A stretch of DNA of 36,221 nucleotides from Caryophanales bacterium (GTDB lineage Bacteria; Bacillota_I; Bacilli_A; RFN20; CAG-449). A model generated the notes under the pieces. The model worked only from the letters and a program-made list of their open reading frames with translations, had not been told where the DNA came from and did not search any database. A program made the translations under genes and the position numbers. This document shows positions 8,979 to 17,721 of the stretch, piece by piece. The stretch lies in NCBI GenBank assembly GCA_029006735.1, contig JAQXGN010000016.1, positions 1 to 36,221 on the forward strand, written 5' to 3'. How positions within the stretch are numbered: position 1 is the stretch's first letter; the number at the start of each line of letters is the position of its first letter.

Positions 8979-9965
8979 TTATTTCATTCCATTAGGATTA
9001 TTTTTATGAAAGTTATATGCAGTTGAGATAATTTCTTCTAATGTTTTTTTGTTTTCCCAACCGAGCTTTTCTTTTGCTTTTTTATTAGATGCGATTAAAG
9101 TATCTGGATCTCCTGGACGACGATCAACATAAACCTTTTTTATTGGTTGGCCAACAACTTTTTCTGCAACATCAATCATTTCATTGACACTTTGTCCATC
9201 TCCTGAACCTAAATTAAAAATTTCTGAATCATGATTAGATAAAAGCCATTCGACTGCTTTAATATGTGCGCTAGCTAAATCTTCTACATGGATATAATCT
9301 CTAATACATGTTCCATCTCTAGTATCATAATCTGTTCCAAATACATTTATTGCTTCTCTTTTTCCTAATGGAACTTGTAAAATAAGTGGAATTAAATGAG
9401 TTTCTGGACTATGATCTTCGCCTAAAGTTCCATCTTCAATTGCACCTGCTGCATTAAAATATCTTAATGAAACGTATTTCATACCAATACATTTATCACA
9501 CCAACGCATAATAGTTTCCATCATCAATTTTGTTTCACCATAAACTGAAGTTGGATTGGTTGGGCTTTCTTCCACTAATGGCATTTCTTTTTGATTACCA
9601 TACGTAGCTGCACTACTTGAGAATACAATCTTATTAACACCTGTTTTTTGCATTGCTTGAAGTAAAGCAATCATTCCATAAACATTATTATCAAAATATT
9701 CAAGAGGTTCTTTCATTGATACGCCAACTAAAGATAACGCAGCAAAATGAACAACTGCATCAACCTTTTCTTTATTTAATATTTCAATCATCTTTTCTTT
9801 ATTTCTTATATCTTCTTTATAAAATGTTGCTCTTTTATCAATTGCTTTAATATGACCAGTATTTAAATTATCTACTACAACCACATCAAATCCATGATCT
9901 AAAAATAATCTAACATTGTGTGATCCAATGTAACCTGCTCCCCCAACAATTAAAATTTTTGCCAT
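8979..9965 (-). CDS. galE: UDP-glucose 4-epimerase
   Basis: 328 residues, the normal GalE size. Short-chain dehydrogenase/reductase fold with NAD-binding GGAGYIGSH at 8-16, DNLNTGH, the catalytic Ser/Tyr/Lys set (SSSAATYG around 116-123, then Tyr142 and Lys146 in VYGETK), FNAAGA and RDYIHVEDLASAH. Interconverts UDP-glucose and UDP-galactose, feeding galactose use or cell-wall and surface-glycan synthesis. No galK or galT is near; phosphoglucomutase and an aldose 1-epimerase lie elsewhere in the window. AGGAGG ribosome site; 11 bases after the 371-residue gene, third gene of the asnS operon. Confidence 0.95.
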   Translation of the reverse strand: MAKILIVGGAGYIGSHNVRLFLDHGFDVVVVDNLNTGHIKAIDKRATFYKEDIRNKEKMIEILNKEKVDAVVHFAALSLVGVSMKEPLEYFDNNVYGMIALLQAMQKTGVNKIVFSSSAATYGNQKEMPLVEESPTNPTSVYGETKLMMETIMRWCDKCIGMKYVSLRYFNAAGAIEDGTLGEDHSPETHLIPLILQVPLGKREAINVFGTDYDTRDGTCIRDYIHVEDLASAHIKAVEWLLSNHDSEIFNLGSGDGQSVNEMIDVAEKVVGQPIKKVYVDRRPGDPDTLIASNKKAKEKLGWENKKTLEEIISTAYNFHKNNPNGMK

Positions 9966-9976
9966 ATATATTCCTC

Positions 9977-11092
9977 CTAGAAACCAAATACACTCATGAT
10001 ATTATCAAATGATGCATCAATACCAACATTAATTGCAAATTTACCAATATGACTATCCTTATAATTATTTTTAATTAATAATGATGCCTTAGAAACTTCA
10101 TCATTTCCACTAACACCATATCCTGCATTAAACACATAACCACCTAATTCACGAATGAAGTTATCTTTATCTAACCCATTATATGCTCCACCTTCAATAA
10201 GTGAAGAATGATTATCTCCTTTAGTCACATAATTACTTGTTGTAATAGAACTACCATCAACTAAATTAATCGCATAACTTGCATTAGCTTTATAAGCTTC
10301 AACTAATGATGTTGTTTCAAATACACTATATTTTGCTTTTAAAGATGATAACCAAACGCTATTTAATCCATTTTCATTTAATACAACAAAATCATATGTA
10401 TTTGAAGGAAGAACAGAAATCTTTCTTACACTAATAACTAATGCAGGTGAAGAAGAAACTGCTTTAATAGTAATTTCTTTTCTTTGTTCTTGTGAATCTT
10501 TTGCCTTAACTGAATATAATACTTCGCTAAAATACTTATTATTTGTATAATGATATACTTTTCTTTTTTCTGGTGTAGAATAATCAAAATCATTAAATAA
10601 GATATATTCGCCTTCATCAAAAGAGTATAAATCTATTTGTTCATCGATTTTTTCCCCATAATTAATTGCATCTTTATTGGAGAACATTAAAGAAGGATTC
10701 TCGACTAATTTAATTGGACGAACTAGACTATCTGCTTTTGATACATGTAAAGAATCATAACTAATATGACATTCAGAAGTTAATAAATATCTTCCGTAAG
10801 TTGCAATATCTGCTACTTCAAGATTATTATTTTTAGATTCTTCGTTCTTTGTAATATATTTATCATAAAGTAATAAAGAATTCTTTTCATTTTTTCCTAA
10901 TACAGTAATAACTGTTTTACTATCAACTACATTATGTAATTTCACAGCATCATAAATACTTTGAACTGTTAAAAAACCAACATATGCCAAAAGAAGTGCA
11001 TTAATAGTTATCAATACTCCTCTAATTCTTCTTTTTTGACGGAATTTTTTGTTCAATTCATCTTCTTTTTTTAATTCATCTAGTTCCTGCAT
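9977..11092 (-). CDS. Membrane-anchored extracytoplasmic protein, unknown function
   Basis: 371 residues. A charged N-terminal cytoplasmic stretch (about 1-24, rich in Glu/Lys/Arg) precedes one transmembrane helix at about 25-45. The remaining roughly 325 residues are predicted outside the cell and contain no cysteine-rich, repeat or enzyme motif that I recognise; the composition (many Ser, Asn, Tyr) suits a beta-rich domain. The C-terminal part holds VTKGDNHSSLIEGGAYNGLD. Good ribosome site (ACGGAGG). It lies between asnS and galE, 14 bases after asnS, so it is co-transcribed with them. Confidence 0.65.
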   Translation of the reverse strand: MQELDELKKEDELNKKFRQKRRIRGVLITINALLLAYVGFLTVQSIYDAVKLHNVVDSKTVITVLGKNEKNSLLLYDKYITKNEESKNNNLEVADIATYGRYLLTSECHISYDSLHVSKADSLVRPIKLVENPSLMFSNKDAINYGEKIDEQIDLYSFDEGEYILFNDFDYSTPEKRKVYHYTNNKYFSEVLYSVKAKDSQEQRKEITIKAVSSSPALVISVRKISVLPSNTYDFVVLNENGLNSVWLSSLKAKYSVFETTSLVEAYKANASYAINLVDGSSITTSNYVTKGDNHSSLIEGGAYNGLDKDNFIRELGGYVFNAGYGVSGNDEVSKASLLIKNNYKDSHIGKFAINVGIDASFDNIMSVFGF

Positions 11093-11106
11093 GAAAATCC
11101 TCCGTA

Positions 11107-12492
11107 TTAATAATCCATATTACCATATGTTCTTGGGAATGGCTCAACATCACGGATATTATTAATACCACTTAAATACATCATAAATCTTTCAAATCCA
11201 ATACCAAAACCAGCATGTTTACAACCACCATATCTTCTCAAATCTAAATACCATTGATATTTTTCCATTGATAAATTGGATTCTTCCATCTTTCTTTTTA
11301 AGATATCATATCTTTCTTCTCTTTGTGATCCACCTACTAATTCTCCAACTCCAGGAACTAATAAATCACATGCTGCGACAGTTTTCCCATCATCATTTTC
11401 ACGCATATAAAATGATTTAATTTCCTTTGGATAATTAATAATGAATAATGGTCCTTTTGCAACAACTTCTGTCAAATATCTTTCATGTTCAGATTGTAAA
11501 TCCATACCCCATTCAATTCTTGATTCATCAAACTTATGACCATTCTTTACAGCTTCTTTTAAAATTTCAATTGCTTCAGTATATTCCATTTTCTTAAATG
11601 GAGTGTTGATCACATGATTTAATCTATCCATCAAAGTAGTATCAATTCTCTCATTGAAGAATTTCATTTCTTCAGGAGCATTTTCTAAACAATAATTAAT
11701 ACAATAAACAACACAATCTTCAATTAAAGCCATATCATCATCTAAATCAGCAAAAGCAATTTCTGGTTCAATCATCCAGAATTCTGAAGCATGAGTTCTA
11801 GTTGAAGATTTTTCACTTCTAAATGTTGGTCCAAAAGTATAAACATCACGGAAAGCCATTGCAAATGCTTCAACATGAATTTGTCCTGATCCAGATAATA
11901 ATGTAGGTTTTCCAAAATAACTATTTGGATTTTTAAAATCAGTCGCGACATGGAACATATCATCACCTTCACAAGTAATACCTGTCAATAATGGAGTATG
12001 AACATAAACGAATCCTTGATCTTGGAAGAATTCATGAATTGCCATTGATAAAACACTTCTTAATCTAAATACTGCATTAAATGTATTTGTTCTAGGTCTT
12101 AAATGGCCAATCTCTCTTAAATATTCAAAAGAATGTCTTTTCTTTTGTAATGGATAAGATGGATCTACCGCTCCTTCTAATTCAATTGATTTTACTTGAA
12201 TTTCAAATGGTTGTTTGCCATTTGGAGTAAGAACAAATTTGCCTTTTACATCAATCGCAGTTCCTGTTAAATAGTGAGATACTTCATCATGATTATCTAA
12301 TTCACTAGTATAGACAAGTTGAACATTCTTAAAATAAGTTCCATCGTTTAATTCAATAAACCCAATAGAACCATTATCTCTATTCGTTTTTATCCAACCT
12401 TCTAATTCAACTTCGTCGATGAGATCAATTTGCATAACATCTCCAAAGTTTACTGCTTCGTATAATTCTCTTACTGTTTTAAATTCTTCCAT
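11107..12492 (-). CDS. asnS: Asparaginyl-tRNA synthetase
   Basis: 461 residues, class II. N-terminal OB-fold anticodon-binding domain (VELEGWIKTNRDNGSIGFIELND), then the catalytic domain: HLRPRTNTFNAVFRLRS, motif 2 with FRSE and THASEFWMIEPE at about 224-244, and motif 3 GFGIGFERF at about 428-436. KRHSFEYLREIGHLRPR and the PEEMKFFNERID segment are typical of AsnS rather than AspS. It charges tRNA-Asn directly, so GatCAB encoded at 791-3994 is not strictly needed for asparagine. Ribosome site GGAGGTG. First gene of the operon. Confidence 0.96.
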   Translation of the reverse strand: MEEFKTVRELYEAVNFGDVMQIDLIDEVELEGWIKTNRDNGSIGFIELNDGTYFKNVQLVYTSELDNHDEVSHYLTGTAIDVKGKFVLTPNGKQPFEIQVKSIELEGAVDPSYPLQKKRHSFEYLREIGHLRPRTNTFNAVFRLRSVLSMAIHEFFQDQGFVYVHTPLLTGITCEGDDMFHVATDFKNPNSYFGKPTLLSGSGQIHVEAFAMAFRDVYTFGPTFRSEKSSTRTHASEFWMIEPEIAFADLDDDMALIEDCVVYCINYCLENAPEEMKFFNERIDTTLMDRLNHVINTPFKKMEYTEAIEILKEAVKNGHKFDESRIEWGMDLQSEHERYLTEVVAKGPLFIINYPKEIKSFYMRENDDGKTVAACDLLVPGVGELVGGSQREERYDILKRKMEESNLSMEKYQWYLDLRRYGGCKHAGFGIGFERFMMYLSGINNIRDVEPFPRTYGNMDY

Positions 12493-12533
12493 AAAACACC
12501 TCCAAATAAGTTAGAAATATTTGCCTGTAATTT

Positions 12534-12539
12534 ATTATA
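12534..12539 (-). promoter_or_regulatory. Candidate -10 box of the asnS operon
   Basis: TATAAT on the minus strand 42 bases before the asnS start; no convincing -35 at the usual distance. The rest of 12493-12730 is AT-rich. I found no T-box (no GGTGGTACCGCG-like anti-terminator and no long leader). Confidence 0.4.
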
Positions 12540-12730
12540 CAATTAATAAATTATTATTAATAGTCATTTTTACATTTTACTCTTTTACTTTAATAAATTC
12601 ATTAAAAAGTACCAAAATTTTATTTATATCATTATTGTTCAATTTAATCAAAATTAATTATTTTAATAATGTTTAGACATTTTTTAAATAATCAACGAAT
12701 TATACATATGAAGGAAAAAAGGAGGATTTT

Positions 12731-14488
12731 ATGAAAAAGTTATTATTATGTTTTCTTTCAACATGTACAGTTTTCTCTTTTCTACAAGTAAATAAAAGTC
12801 CAATTAAATCATTACTCGCAGAAGAAGTTAGTGTCGATTATACGAATAAAGCACATCAAATGTGGCAAGTACAAGATACAGCCAAAAATCTATTAATGGG
12901 AAATTCTATTTATAATTATTACACTGCTGAAGCTAGATTATTTCAATCAATAAGATTAAAAAAAGCAAAATCAAATTATTTCACATTATGTATTGAGTTT
13001 AGTGAAGATATAGCTGAGCACACATTCGAACAAGGTGAATTACATTTTAACATTGTTGATGATGATGGAGGAGTATTCCTTTCGGTAAATACACGCTTAT
13101 CAACTCTTGAAGAAATCAATCAAGACATTATGTCTAATAAACTTTATTTTAAAGCAATCGGAAATAAAGCGTTTTTTCAAATAAATACTACGACTGCGCC
13201 TGAATATATTATTTTTAGAGGAGGAGAATATGGTATCGCTAATTCCTTCAATTTTAAAATGGATACCAATGACTTAGAAGGAAAAGTAGTCAGATCAATG
13301 TTATATGATGGGAAAATAGAAGATTATTCTTATGAACCTTCACAATATGGAATTGGAAAATATTCAACTCAAATCTACAATAATGGCAGTTCTTTTTCTT
13401 ATGTAATTGATTATGATAACTTATTAACTTTAGATGATATATTATCAAATATTACCGCATTTGATTATTATGGCAAAAAGGAATTAGAAAAAGTAGTAGA
13501 AGAAGATACCTATACAAATGCGATTCACGAAAATAAATTAGGCGAGTTTTCAGCGAAAATCTCTGCTACAAGCGATGATAATATAAAATCATATTTAAAC
13601 TTGAATCTTCAAATAGTAGATACTACCGCCCCAGTTATCACTGGTGAAACAAATATTGTTATTTCCTATCTGGATATGCCATCAAATGGGGCAATCAATC
13701 TCAACGATTATATATTTGGTTTAGATAATCATGATGGAAAATTATCATTAGACGAAAGCTGTACTACTTATTATCCTACTTTATTTACGAAAAATGTTGT
13801 TAATATAAGTTCAACAGATTCATCAGGAAATAAAGCAGAAACAAAAGTAAATATCACTATCGTCGATGATGTTTATCCTACAATTGAAGGGCCAGATACT
13901 ATTGAGGTATATCAATATGAATATAATTCTGCACAGGATTTACTAAAAAATTATACTATTTCAGATGGAGATGGCTCAGGCATTAAAAGGCAAACAGTTA
14001 AGAATGATAATTATACATACAATAAAGATAAACCTGGCTCATATACTGTTACTTTAGTCGCAATTGATAATTCTGGAAATGAAACAACAAAAGATATTAC
14101 AGTGATTGTCAAAAACACAATAGGACCAGTATTCTTTATTAATGCTAATTCACTAGAAATAACAAATTCTTCTTTATTGTCCGCTGAACAAGTCATAAAT
14201 AAATTAATGTTAAATTGTTCAATCGCAGAAAAGAAATATCAAAACGTAGAATACATCACGAAAAATTATATAGAAAACTATAATAAGATAGGACAATATG
14301 AAACAGAAATTGTATGTTATGATTATCAAGGAAATCGTGATTATTATTTAGTTACCTTAAAAGTAACAAAAGATAAAGAAAGTAACTTCTTTTCTAAAAC
14401 ATGGAAATCTATTAAAAATTTCTTTATAAACATTGGTTTGTTCTTCAAAGATTTATGGAATAATTTCAAATCATTATTTTCTAAATAA
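12731..14488 (+). CDS. Secreted protein with C-terminal Ig-like (DUF5011-type) repeats
   Basis: 585 residues. Signal peptide at the N-terminus (MKKLLLCFLSTCTVFSFLQ). Residues about 30-290 form an unrecognised domain. Then come three tandem bacterial Ig-like modules of about 80-90 residues: the first starts near DTTAPVITG and ends STDSSGNKAETKVNITIVD, the second starts DVYPTIEGPDTIEV and ends AIDNSGNETTKDITVIV, and the third starts TIGPVFFINA and ends CYDYQGNRDYYLVTLKV. The D.SGN...T..I.V pattern is that of DUF5011/HYR-type domains in adhesins and cell-wall enzymes. The last 33 residues are basic and aromatic (FFSKTWKSIKNFF, LFFKDLWNNFKSLF), an amphipathic tail rather than a sortase anchor. 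AAAGGAGG ribosome site. Confidence 0.75.
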   Translation: MKKLLLCFLSTCTVFSFLQVNKSPIKSLLAEEVSVDYTNKAHQMWQVQDTAKNLLMGNSIYNYYTAEARLFQSIRLKKAKSNYFTLCIEFSEDIAEHTFEQGELHFNIVDDDGGVFLSVNTRLSTLEEINQDIMSNKLYFKAIGNKAFFQINTTTAPEYIIFRGGEYGIANSFNFKMDTNDLEGKVVRSMLYDGKIEDYSYEPSQYGIGKYSTQIYNNGSSFSYVIDYDNLLTLDDILSNITAFDYYGKKELEKVVEEDTYTNAIHENKLGEFSAKISATSDDNIKSYLNLNLQIVDTTAPVITGETNIVISYLDMPSNGAINLNDYIFGLDNHDGKLSLDESCTTYYPTLFTKNVVNISSTDSSGNKAETKVNITIVDDVYPTIEGPDTIEVYQYEYNSAQDLLKNYTISDGDGSGIKRQTVKNDNYTYNKDKPGSYTVTLVAIDNSGNETTKDITVIVKNTIGPVFFINANSLEITNSSLLSAEQVINKLMLNCSIAEKKYQNVEYITKNYIENYNKIGQYETEIVCYDYQGNRDYYLVTLKVTKDKESNFFSKTWKSIKNFFINIGLFFKDLWNNFKSLFSK

Positions 14489-14532
14489 TGTAAATTTTTT
14501 TCACTTCCCTTATAATAAGTGTGGTGATAAAA

Positions 14533-15363
14533 ATGTCAATACTTAAATGCCCAGTATGTAATCAATTACTATTTCGAATCAATAATGCATATAAATGTTC
14601 AATGAATCATTCATATGATATCGCAAAAAAGAATTATGTTAATCTAACTTTAGCGAATCAAGGTCATCATCTAAATGAAGGTGACTCCAAAGATATGATT
14701 ATCGCTCGTAAAAGATTTCTCGAAAGTGAAAAATATGGATGTTTAAAAAATAATTTAATTAGTATTATATCTAAACTAAGTAACCATAATTCTATCTTTA
14801 CCGACATTGCTTGTGGAAATGGGTATTATACAAATAGCATTCATCAATCAATAAATAAAGATAATGATTTTTATACATTAGGAATTGATATATCAAAGCA
14901 TGCTATTATCCAATCTTCGTCTAGTAGAAATCTTTTATCTTTATCAAATATTGATTATGTTATTGGTAATATGGATTATTTACCTATTATGAGTGATAGT
15001 GTTGATATTTTATTAAATTGTTTCGCACCAATAAACGAAAAAGAGTTCTATCGAGTTTTAAAATCTAATGGATATTTTATTAGAGTATTACCTGGAGTAT
15101 ATCATTTATATGAGTTAAAAGATTTCTTATATGAAAATGTTCATCTTAATATTCCTAAGGAAGAGAATATCAACGGATTTAATAAGATCGATGAAATTAA
15201 TTTAGAAGATATGATTGAACTTAATAATGAACAGATAAATGACTTATTTACAATGACTCCTTATTATTACAAAACAAGTAAAGAAGCATATAATAGACTA
15301 AAATCTTTAAACTATTTAAAAACCAGAATATCTTTTACAATTCGCATATATCAAAAAATCTAA
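14533..15363 (+). CDS. rlmA: 23S rRNA (guanine-N1)-methyltransferase, RlmA type
   Basis: 276 residues from the ATG at 14533, preceded by GGTGAT; two GTG codons just upstream are in frame but would bury that site. N-terminal zinc finger Cys6, Cys9, Cys22, His26 (CPVC...CSMNH) followed by SYDIAKKNYVNL, the RlmA signature. The Rossmann SAM domain carries DIACGNGYYT (motif I), LGIDISKHAI and the NCFAPINEKEFYRVLKSNGYFIRV strand. Family members methylate N1 of G745 or G748 in 23S helix 35; which of the two cannot be decided here. The Cys and His ligands are intact. Ends at a strong terminator. Confidence 0.9.
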   Translation: MSILKCPVCNQLLFRINNAYKCSMNHSYDIAKKNYVNLTLANQGHHLNEGDSKDMIIARKRFLESEKYGCLKNNLISIISKLSNHNSIFTDIACGNGYYTNSIHQSINKDNDFYTLGIDISKHAIIQSSSSRNLLSLSNIDYVIGNMDYLPIMSDSVDILLNCFAPINEKEFYRVLKSNGYFIRVLPGVYHLYELKDFLYENVHLNIPKEENINGFNKIDEINLEDMIELNNEQINDLFTMTPYYYKTSKEAYNRLKSLNYLKTRISFTIRIYQKI

Positions 15364-15392
15364 TGATAATGATTTAGTCATTCTCTTTTTTT

Positions 15393-15429
15393 AAAAAAGC
15401 CTCTTAGAATAATCAATCTAAGAGGTTTT
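15393..15429. terminator. Bidirectional hairpin terminator
   Basis: CCTCTTAGA (15400-15408) pairs with TCTAAGAGG (15417-15425), 8-base loop. It is followed by TTTT on the plus strand and by a run of T on the minus strand (A-run at 15393-15398), so it can end both rlmA and the convergent repeat-protein gene. A weaker hairpin (AATGA/TCATT) followed by a T-run lies at 15368-15390. Confidence 0.8.
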
Positions 15430-15432
15430 ATT

Positions 15433-16113
15433 TTATTTTTTGTTTTTCTTCTTTAATTCAAAATAGAATAATTTTTTTACATCTTCCCCATCAAGGAAAG
15501 GATAAAGTTTATCTATATCAAGATTTGAAAATTTCCCATTAATATATTCATCAACTAAAATAGATAAACAATCTTCCGATACAAAATTTGCCATCTCAAT
15601 ATTTATTTCACCTTCTTTTTTCATTTGATATAAGAATAATTGATCACAATCATCATCATCTAGAAAAGGCATAATCGCGACCGGGTCAAGATCTTTAAAA
15701 TCTTCATCTCCAGAACAAATTTTTCCAACCATTTCATGAATATCTTCTTCATCCATAAATGGTAATATTTTTACTAATTTTTTTGTTAATTCACTAGATG
15801 TTTCTTTGTTATACCATTTTTTAGTTGAATTAACTCCTTTAATAACTTCATCTTTAATACTATTTGCTAATTTTTGAATTTCAGATTCAAAGTTATCAAG
15901 TGTTTTTTTAAATTTACTTTGTTTATTTAAATTATCTCTTTCTTTTTGACGATAAGAAGCTCTTTCTTGTTTTCTTTTTTCATACATTTCTTTGTATATG
16001 TTATCTTCTTCAAAAGTAACTTCTTCATCTATTTCTACATCATCTTGGTTATTTACTTCAACATCAATAACATCCTGATTTGCTTTATTTTTTTTGAATA
16101 AATGCCAATTCAT
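15433..16113 (-). CDS. Acidic helical-repeat protein paired with an XRE regulator, unknown function
   Basis: 226 residues, no signal or membrane segment. N-terminal 40 residues are acidic and low-complexity; 40-100 are charged and helical, possibly coiled coil. From 115 on it is a tandem repeat of about 28-31 residues with core hPFhDxxDxxxLh: LPFMDEEDIHEMV (117), MPFLDDDDCDQLF (148), a degenerate NFVSEDCLSILV (176) and YPFLDGEDVKKLF (204). Its ATG has AGGAGGG 7 bases upstream, inside the end of the regulator gene, and the two genes overlap by 29 bases. The function is not known to me; co-regulation and physical partnership with the regulator are inferences. Confidence 0.7.
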   Translation of the reverse strand: MNWHLFKKNKANQDVIDVEVNNQDDVEIDEEVTFEEDNIYKEMYEKRKQERASYRQKERDNLNKQSKFKKTLDNFESEIQKLANSIKDEVIKGVNSTKKWYNKETSSELTKKLVKILPFMDEEDIHEMVGKICSGDEDFKDLDPVAIMPFLDDDDCDQLFLYQMKKEGEINIEMANFVSEDCLSILVDEYINGKFSNLDIDKLYPFLDGEDVKKLFYFELKKKNKK

Positions 16114-16567
16114 ATAGTTGCCCTCCTAATAAAAATCTTTGTTCGCTCGGTGTTAACTTAAATACTAATTCTTGCAAGTCACATTTAATTTTTTCTTCTT
16201 TGATTGCTTTTAAAATTGTTAATCTTTCTACAGGTGACATCTGATAAAAAACATCACTTAGGTTTACTATTAATTCATTTTTTATAATCTGATTTATTAT
16301 AAATTCTCGATTATAACCTTTGAAAATATCATTTGGATCCACTTCGATTTTTTCATTGTCATTCAAACATAATAAATCCTCAAAAGAAACATTAAAAAAA
16401 TTGCATAATTCAAGTAACGTATCCGTGCTAGGAGCAGAAGTACCATTTTCCCATTTCGACAATGCTTGTCTTGTGACAAATAATCTATCTGCAAGTTCTT
16501 CTTGAGATAAATTTATTTGTTTACGATATTTACTTATTTTTTTACCGACTTTTGTAAAATCTATCAT
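16085..16567 (-). CDS. XRE-family HTH regulator with C-terminal helical repeats
   Basis: 160 residues. Residues 5-65 are a canonical Cro/C1-type helix-turn-helix (GKKISKYRKQINLSQEELA, VTRQALSKWENG, PSTDTLLELCNFFNVSFEDLL). The C-terminal part contains two copies of a unit 28 residues apart: FYQMSPVERLTIL (about 107) and VFKLTPSEQRFLL (about 135), which match the spacing and polarity of the repeats in the overlapping downstream protein. AAAGGAGGT ribosome site. An inverted repeat at 16623-16637 upstream is a possible autoregulatory operator. Confidence 0.8.
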   Translation of the reverse strand: MIDFTKVGKKISKYRKQINLSQEELADRLFVTRQALSKWENGTSAPSTDTLLELCNFFNVSFEDLLCLNDNEKIEVDPNDIFKGYNREFIINQIIKNELIVNLSDVFYQMSPVERLTILKAIKEEKIKCDLQELVFKLTPSEQRFLLGGQLYELAFIQKK

Positions 16568-16622
16568 AATGGTTACCTCCTTTCCTAATTCTAATTGTAT
16601 AGATAATTAAGCCATAAATCAC

Positions 16623-16637
16623 GCAACAGGTAGTTGC
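16623..16637. promoter_or_regulatory. Inverted repeat, possible operator of the XRE regulator
   Basis: GCAAC-N5-GTTGC, perfect 5-bp arms, 56 bases upstream of the regulator start and at or just upstream of a plausible -35 (TTGCGT on the minus strand). No T-run follows on either strand, so it does not look like a terminator for the upstream epimerase gene. Short operators of this size are normal for XRE repressors; binding is unproven. Confidence 0.35.
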
Positions 16638-16654
16638 AAATAATACGAACTAAA

Positions 16655-17635
16655 TTACACTTCTTTTTTAATAAAACTATAATCAATAAAACGAATGTAT
16701 TCTTCATTTGCTTTTAATATATCTAAAGAAAGATTACAATCTTCTGGTTCTAAAGCAATTCCGCGATATACTTTTTTATTTGTACTAATAAAAGCAAAAT
16801 CATCACCATAATTATCAGTATATATTTGTATTCCCGAAAAATTAGTTTGTATTCTTAATTCATAATTATCTGTTGATAAAATTACTTTATCTTTAATATC
16901 ATCTAAACAAAATATGTAATGATAATCATATCCTAATGCGTTTTTTGCAATAGTTGAAGCTTTAAGTAAATCATTTTTTATCTGTTTTGCCTTATAAAAA
17001 CTAATAAAATCAGGAGTTAATTCTATTTTATTTGGAACTAGATTATCTAATGGGTGAACATACTCTTTTGCATCAATATATAAGGTCATATTATTAATAT
17101 CTTCTTCATTTAAGCAAAGAAATAAATGATTTGTGAAATTAACTTTTGTATCTTTATCTGATTTTGCTTTAATTTCCAATAATAATTTATTATTCTCTCT
17201 ATATAATGTATAAATAATATTAATATCTAAATTACCTGGAAATCCCCCTTCTAAATCGGCAGAAAAATAATGGAAAATCACTTTAATGTCTTCATCTGAT
17301 TCTTCAATATGATAATCAAATTTTTTAAATCCAAAACAAGCATGTCCACTATGAAGACAATTACCTAATTCATTTTTTTCTAATTGATATCTTTCATTTC
17401 CAATAGTTAAAATACCATCTTTAATACGATTAGTAATTCTTCCCATTATCTTTCCATGATTTTGACCAAATGCAAAAAAATCATCATAGTTTTTATGAGT
17501 TAGAGTCATTATCTTATCATCAAAATATATAGAATATATCGATGCACCAAAAGAAGATAATGTAACTTTTAAGTTTGCATCATTCTTTATTGTAATAAAA
17601 GCATAATTTTTATATTTTTCTTCTCTATATTCCAT
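16655..17635 (-). CDS. galM: Aldose 1-epimerase (galactose mutarotase-like)
   Basis: 326 residues from the ATG at 17635, with GGAG 8 bases upstream; an earlier ATG at 17665 lacks a ribosome site. Galactose mutarotase beta-sandwich signs: LSSFGASIYSIYFDD near the N-terminus, GKIMGRITNRI, NCLHSGHACFGFKKFDY, the catalytic His in VNFTNHLFLCL and the catalytic Glu in RGIALEPEDCN. It interconverts alpha and beta anomers of an aldose. Low-level divergence from classical GalM leaves the sugar uncertain; the gene stands alone between the terminator at 17679-17711 and the XRE gene. Confidence 0.85.
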   Translation of the reverse strand: MEYREEKYKNYAFITIKNDANLKVTLSSFGASIYSIYFDDKIMTLTHKNYDDFFAFGQNHGKIMGRITNRIKDGILTIGNERYQLEKNELGNCLHSGHACFGFKKFDYHIEESDEDIKVIFHYFSADLEGGFPGNLDINIIYTLYRENNKLLLEIKAKSDKDTKVNFTNHLFLCLNEEDINNMTLYIDAKEYVHPLDNLVPNKIELTPDFISFYKAKQIKNDLLKASTIAKNALGYDYHYIFCLDDIKDKVILSTDNYELRIQTNFSGIQIYTDNYGDDFAFISTNKKVYRGIALEPEDCNLSLDILKANEEYIRFIDYSFIKKEV

Positions 17636-17673
17636 AAAATAATCTCCGCAAGTAAATAATATCATCTTTATAT

Positions 17674-17711
17674 AAAAAAATGATGTGAAAAATTTATTTC
17701 TTCACATCATT
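17674..17711 (-). terminator. Rho-independent terminator of the phosphoglucomutase operon
   Basis: 11-bp perfect stem AATGATGTGAA (17679-17689) / TTCACATCATT (17701-17711) followed on the minus strand by seven T. It lies 11 bases after the phosphoglucomutase stop and before galM, so galM is probably transcribed on its own. Confidence 0.85.
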
Positions 17712-17721
17712 CGTATCATAA

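Noticed and set aside
12493-12730. T-box or riboswitch upstream of asnS or of the secreted protein gene
   Set aside because: No conserved T-box sequence, no specifier stem and no terminator/anti-terminator pair seen; AT-rich only.
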